NCBI GenBank assembly: GCA_964399235.1
Contig: CAYNQC010000075.1
Location: 1-6,728, forward strand
Origin: DASPPK01 sp964399235
GTDB taxonomy: Archaea > Thermoproteota > Bathyarchaeia > Bathyarchaeales > Bathycorpusculaceae
Reading direction: 5' to 3'
DNA: 6,728 bases
In this document: one piece after another, positions 4,667 to 6,728 of the stretch
Position numbering within the stretch: the first letter of the stretch is position 1
Layout: every line of letters starts with the position of its first letter
The notes under the pieces: generated by a model
The model's input: the letters and a program-made list of their open reading frames with translations, nothing else
What the model was told of the DNA's origin: nothing
Databases searched by the model: none
Program-made: the position numbers and the translations under genes

Positions 4667-6385
4667 GTGCTTCTGTTTCTGATGTTGGTGCTCAGTTCCT
4701 GCGTGTTTGTTTTTCAGTTGAAGGCGGAAGGTGAAGTCCTAATTTCAGTTGATCCTTACACGCAGGTCAATCCAGGAGATGAATTCAACATCACCATTCA
4801 CGTTGAAAACGTGCTTGCAGAAAGCAATGTCGTAGCATTTGAACTGCAACTCGACTGGGATCCTTCCCTTGTTGTGGGAGTCAAAATTTCAGAAATCCTT
4901 TACCACTCGATTACGCCTGAGTCTGAATGGGACAACATATGGATATTGGCAAACAAAATAAACAACACTGCGGGCAACGCTTACTTGGCATATCTCTTCC
5001 AAGACATTGACAGGGCGGTCACAAATGGTTACGCCCCCATAACAGGCAGCAATACACTGGCGACCCTCACGCTCAGGGCACTCAAGAATACGGGCACAGC
5101 ACCATTGAATTTTACAGTGGCCAAGGCCGGTGGGTTTTACTACGATAAGTGGCAGCTCTGCGTACCCACACAAGTACCTGTCAACGCCACAGGGGGCTCC
5201 GTGGTTATAACTAATCGTTTGCCGACGATCTACATAAGGGCGAACGGAGCCATAGACCCGGCGTCGGCACCCATTTCAACACTCGACAATATCACTTATA
5301 CTTTGACGAGCAACATTGCCAGCGATACTGACGGAATTTTCATTGAAAGGGACAATATCACGCTAGATGGGGCGGGTTTCACTCTTGAGGGCATCGGAGT
5401 CCAGAATTCAAGAGGAATATCACTTGTTACCATAACGAATGCAACGATAACACACATGAATATAGTGTCATTTTGGGAAGGAATCTATCTGTGTGGAGGT
5501 TGGCAGAACAACATTATCTGGAATCACATAGCAGATAACAATGTTGGAATTGATGTCTACTCTGGAAGACACACCATAGTCGAAAATGTATTCGTCAACA
5601 ACGATTTGGTGTGTGCCCTCGGACGATCCAACCTGATCTACCACAACAACTTCCTAAACTCATCTGCCCATGTCGCTGAGACTTATCCGGGCAACTATTA
5701 CCAGATTTGGGATGATGGTTATCCCTCTGGCGGTAACTATTGGAGCGACTACAATGGTATTGATATGTACTCTGGTGAATACCAGAATGAAACTGGGAGC
5801 GACGGGATCGGCGATTCTCCATACGGCATTTTATTCTATGAAAACATGGATAACTATCCACTCAAGAAATTCTATAGCGGTCCTCACGATGTCGGGATAA
5901 CGTGTCTTGAAACATCAAAAAAGGTTCTTGCACGGGGATTCTGCCTGAATGCAAGCGTCAAAATCACAAACTACGGCGTAGAACCCGAGGTTCTTAACAC
6001 CACGATATATGCGAATTCCACGTTTGCAGGTGGACTCCCGAACATGACCCTTCCAAGCAGAAACTCGACCACCGGGACCTGTTTATGGAACTCAACTGGT
6101 TTTGGCTTTGGCATTTACAACATTACTGCCCACGTCTCGACTGTTGAAGGCGAATCAGACATCGAGGACAACTCGTGCAGTGACTGGGTGATACTGACAT
6201 TGCCTGGAGACACGGACGGAGATTTTGTTGTTAACAATAGTGATGCAGGCAGGCTGGCGGCAGGTTTCGAACTTGGGTCAAATCACTCAGATTGGAATCC
6301 AGACTTGGACATAAACTGTGATAACATTGTCGACATCTACGACGCAATACTGTTGGCAAACTACTACAACGGACACTATCCATAG
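4667..6385 (+). CDS. secreted cohesin / NosD-like beta-helix / CARDB-like / dockerin protein
   Basis: 572 residues from GTG 4667 (582 if CTG 4637 is the start). Domains in order: a signal peptide ending near LKA-EG at 20-22; a cohesin-type beta-sandwich at about 23-182 (ISVDPYTQVNPGDEFNITI, then VVAFELQLDWDPSLVVG); a NosD-like right-handed beta-helix at about 186-400, opening with IYIRANGAIDPASAPI and closing with GGNYWSDYNG and GSDGIGDSPYG, both hallmarks of archaeal NosD-like proteins; a CARDB-like beta domain at about 406-510; and a C-terminal type I dockerin at 514-572. The dockerin has both calcium loops: D515/D517/D519/D526 and D548/N550/D552/D559. No C-terminal membrane anchor is present, so surface attachment would depend on cohesin-dockerin pairing. 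There are 18 N-x-S/T sequons, seven of them within 428-485. Likely an extracellular or cell-surface scaffold, adhesion or glycan-binding protein; no catalytic residues can be named. Confidence 0.9.
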   Translation: MLLFLMLVLSSCVFVFQLKAEGEVLISVDPYTQVNPGDEFNITIHVENVLAESNVVAFELQLDWDPSLVVGVKISEILYHSITPESEWDNIWILANKINNTAGNAYLAYLFQDIDRAVTNGYAPITGSNTLATLTLRALKNTGTAPLNFTVAKAGGFYYDKWQLCVPTQVPVNATGGSVVITNRLPTIYIRANGAIDPASAPISTLDNITYTLTSNIASDTDGIFIERDNITLDGAGFTLEGIGVQNSRGISLVTITNATITHMNIVSFWEGIYLCGGWQNNIIWNHIADNNVGIDVYSGRHTIVENVFVNNDLVCALGRSNLIYHNNFLNSSAHVAETYPGNYYQIWDDGYPSGGNYWSDYNGIDMYSGEYQNETGSDGIGDSPYGILFYENMDNYPLKKFYSGPHDVGITCLETSKKVLARGFCLNASVKITNYGVEPEVLNTTIYANSTFAGGLPNMTLPSRNSTTGTCLWNSTGFGFGIYNITAHVSTVEGESDIEDNSCSDWVILTLPGDTDGDFVVNNSDAGRLAAGFELGSNHSDWNPDLDINCDNIVDIYDAILLANYYNGHYP

Positions 6386-6537
6386 TCCTCTTGCCCGAAA
6401 GAAAGCGCGCGCGTGGGGAAATCAAGCCAAGCCCGCTTCACCGGTTCTCTTTCACAATCTCCCGCACTCATGGGTCACGCTATCGTCACAAGTATTTTGA
6501 ATTTTCGCCTTTAGCCATCAGTGCGCTCAACGTGACC

Positions 6538-6559
6538 TTCGAGATGTCTAGATCTCGAA
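6538..6559. repeat. perfect 8-bp inverted repeat with 6-base loop
   Basis: TTCGAGAT (6538-6545), loop GTCTAG, then ATCTCGAA (6552-6559), an exact reverse complement. No T-run follows, so it is not a classical intrinsic terminator. It could be an operator, an RNA hairpin or a processing site. Confidence 0.6.
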
Positions 6560-6596
6560 CAGGCAATGACAGTCCACGTATGGCTGAAGTTTGAAC

Positions 6597-6613
6597 TGTT
6601 TCATGTCGAAACA
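6597..6613. repeat. perfect 6-bp inverted repeat with 5-base loop
   Basis: TGTTTC (6597-6602), loop ATGTC, then GAAACA (6608-6613). Short enough to occur by chance, but it is the second of three in the same 150 bases. Confidence 0.4.
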
Positions 6614-6656
6614 AGTGAAGACTGACACAGAAGAAGTGTTTACGCTAGTCCTAAGT

Positions 6657-6668
6657 GTTTTAATAATA
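6657..6668 (+). promoter_or_regulatory. candidate TATA box for a gene entering the right edge
   Basis: GTTTTAATAATA is the most TATA-like stretch in the final 300 bases and lies about 45-55 bases before the ATG at 6712, with a GAGG ribosome-site match at 6697-6700 between them. Confidence 0.35.
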
Positions 6669-6684
6669 GAGTTTTCACCTCTAT
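6666..6684. repeat. perfect 6-bp inverted repeat next to a TATA-like box
   Basis: ATAGAG (6666-6671), loop TTTTCAC, then CTCTAT (6679-6684). It overlaps the end of the A/T-rich box at 6657-6668, where a regulator of the downstream gene could bind. Confidence 0.4.
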
Positions 6685-6711
6685 AGCCTGCCTGATGAGG
6701 AAAAATTATCG

Positions 6712-6728
6712 ATGCTAATTCAAGAAGT
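6712..6728 (+). CDS. possible 5' end of a gene running off the window
   Basis: ATG at 6712 begins MLIQE before the window ends. Support comes only from context: GAGG at 6697-6700, 11 bases upstream, and a TATA-like box at 6657-6668. Too little is visible to say anything about the product. Confidence 0.3.

Larger units (their letters stand above)
6386..6711. other. intergenic stretch without a supported complete gene; three perfect inverted repeats
   Basis: No ORF here has both a plausible start and a protein-like composition; those present are Arg/Ser/Pro-rich readings of non-coding sequence. Just after the upstream stop is a short alternating tract (GC)4G at 6405-6413. A T-rich stretch at 6493-6512 could serve as an archaeal terminator for the secreted-protein gene. 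Three short inverted repeats follow (6538-6559, 6597-6613, 6666-6684). The direct 8-base repeat AAGTGTTT occurs at 6634-6641 and 6653-6660. Confidence 0.6.

Noticed and set aside
4691..4702. Lipobox-like L-S-S-C (residues 9-12) suggesting a lipoprotein
   Set aside because: The hydrophobic core continues past the Cys (VFVFQL) and a normal signal-peptidase site fits at LKA-EG, so membrane lipid anchoring at this Cys is unlikely.
6391..6594. Possible small gene (67 residues, TTG start) after the secreted protein
   Set aside because: It begins at a TTG without a ribosome site just after the upstream stop, is rich in Arg/Ser/Pro with no hydrophobic pattern, and overlaps another equally unconvincing frame.
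6691..6728. C/D-box guide RNA, from the TGATGA at 6693-6698
   Set aside because: No CTGA D-box follows at guide-RNA spacing before the window ends, and the same bases serve as the ribosome-site region before ATG 6712.

Overview
The window looks archaeal. I lean towards a Bathyarchaeia-like member of the Thermoproteota or a related mesophilic lineage, but no rRNA or marker gene fixes this. The signs are a stand-alone two-subunit B12 mutase operon, A/T-rich TATA-like boxes at short distances upstream of starts, GTG/TTG starts with GGTG or GAGG ribosome sites, and a secreted protein combining cohesin, NosD-like beta-helix, CARDB-like and dockerin domains.

Left half (1-3150, + strand): a tight operon built around an adenosylcobalamin-dependent acyl-CoA mutase. 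It holds the large catalytic subunit (5' end cut off by the window edge), the small B12-binding subunit, a MeaB-type GTPase chaperone, and a BtuR/CobO-type cob(I)alamin adenosyltransferase that overlaps meaB by 11 bases. Together they make the enzyme, make its cofactor, and load and protect it. The automatic label would be methylmalonyl-CoA mutase. However, the visible active site has Gln at the position of the carboxylate-binding Arg207 (P. shermanii numbering), which is the residue seen in isobutyryl-CoA and 2-hydroxyisobutyryl-CoA mutases. The true substrate is therefore open.

Middle (3180-4579): a convergent minus-strand gene for a soluble protein I do not recognise. Next comes a divergent promoter region of about 160 bases, then a small + strand gene for a transglutaminase-fold protein whose catalytic half strongly resembles eukaryotic peptide:N-glycanase (PNG1/NGLY1). 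It lacks the zinc-binding Cys pairs, and Glu appears to stand in for the catalytic Asp.

Right half (about 4588-6385): a secreted multidomain protein with a signal peptide, cohesin, NosD-like right-handed beta-helix, CARDB-like domain and C-terminal dockerin, carrying 18 N-glycosylation sequons. Its best signal peptide and ribosome site imply a CTG start at 4637 rather than the GTG at 4667. The last ~340 bases hold no convincing complete gene. They contain three perfect short inverted repeats and end in a promoter/ribosome-site/ATG arrangement suggesting another gene starting at 6712.
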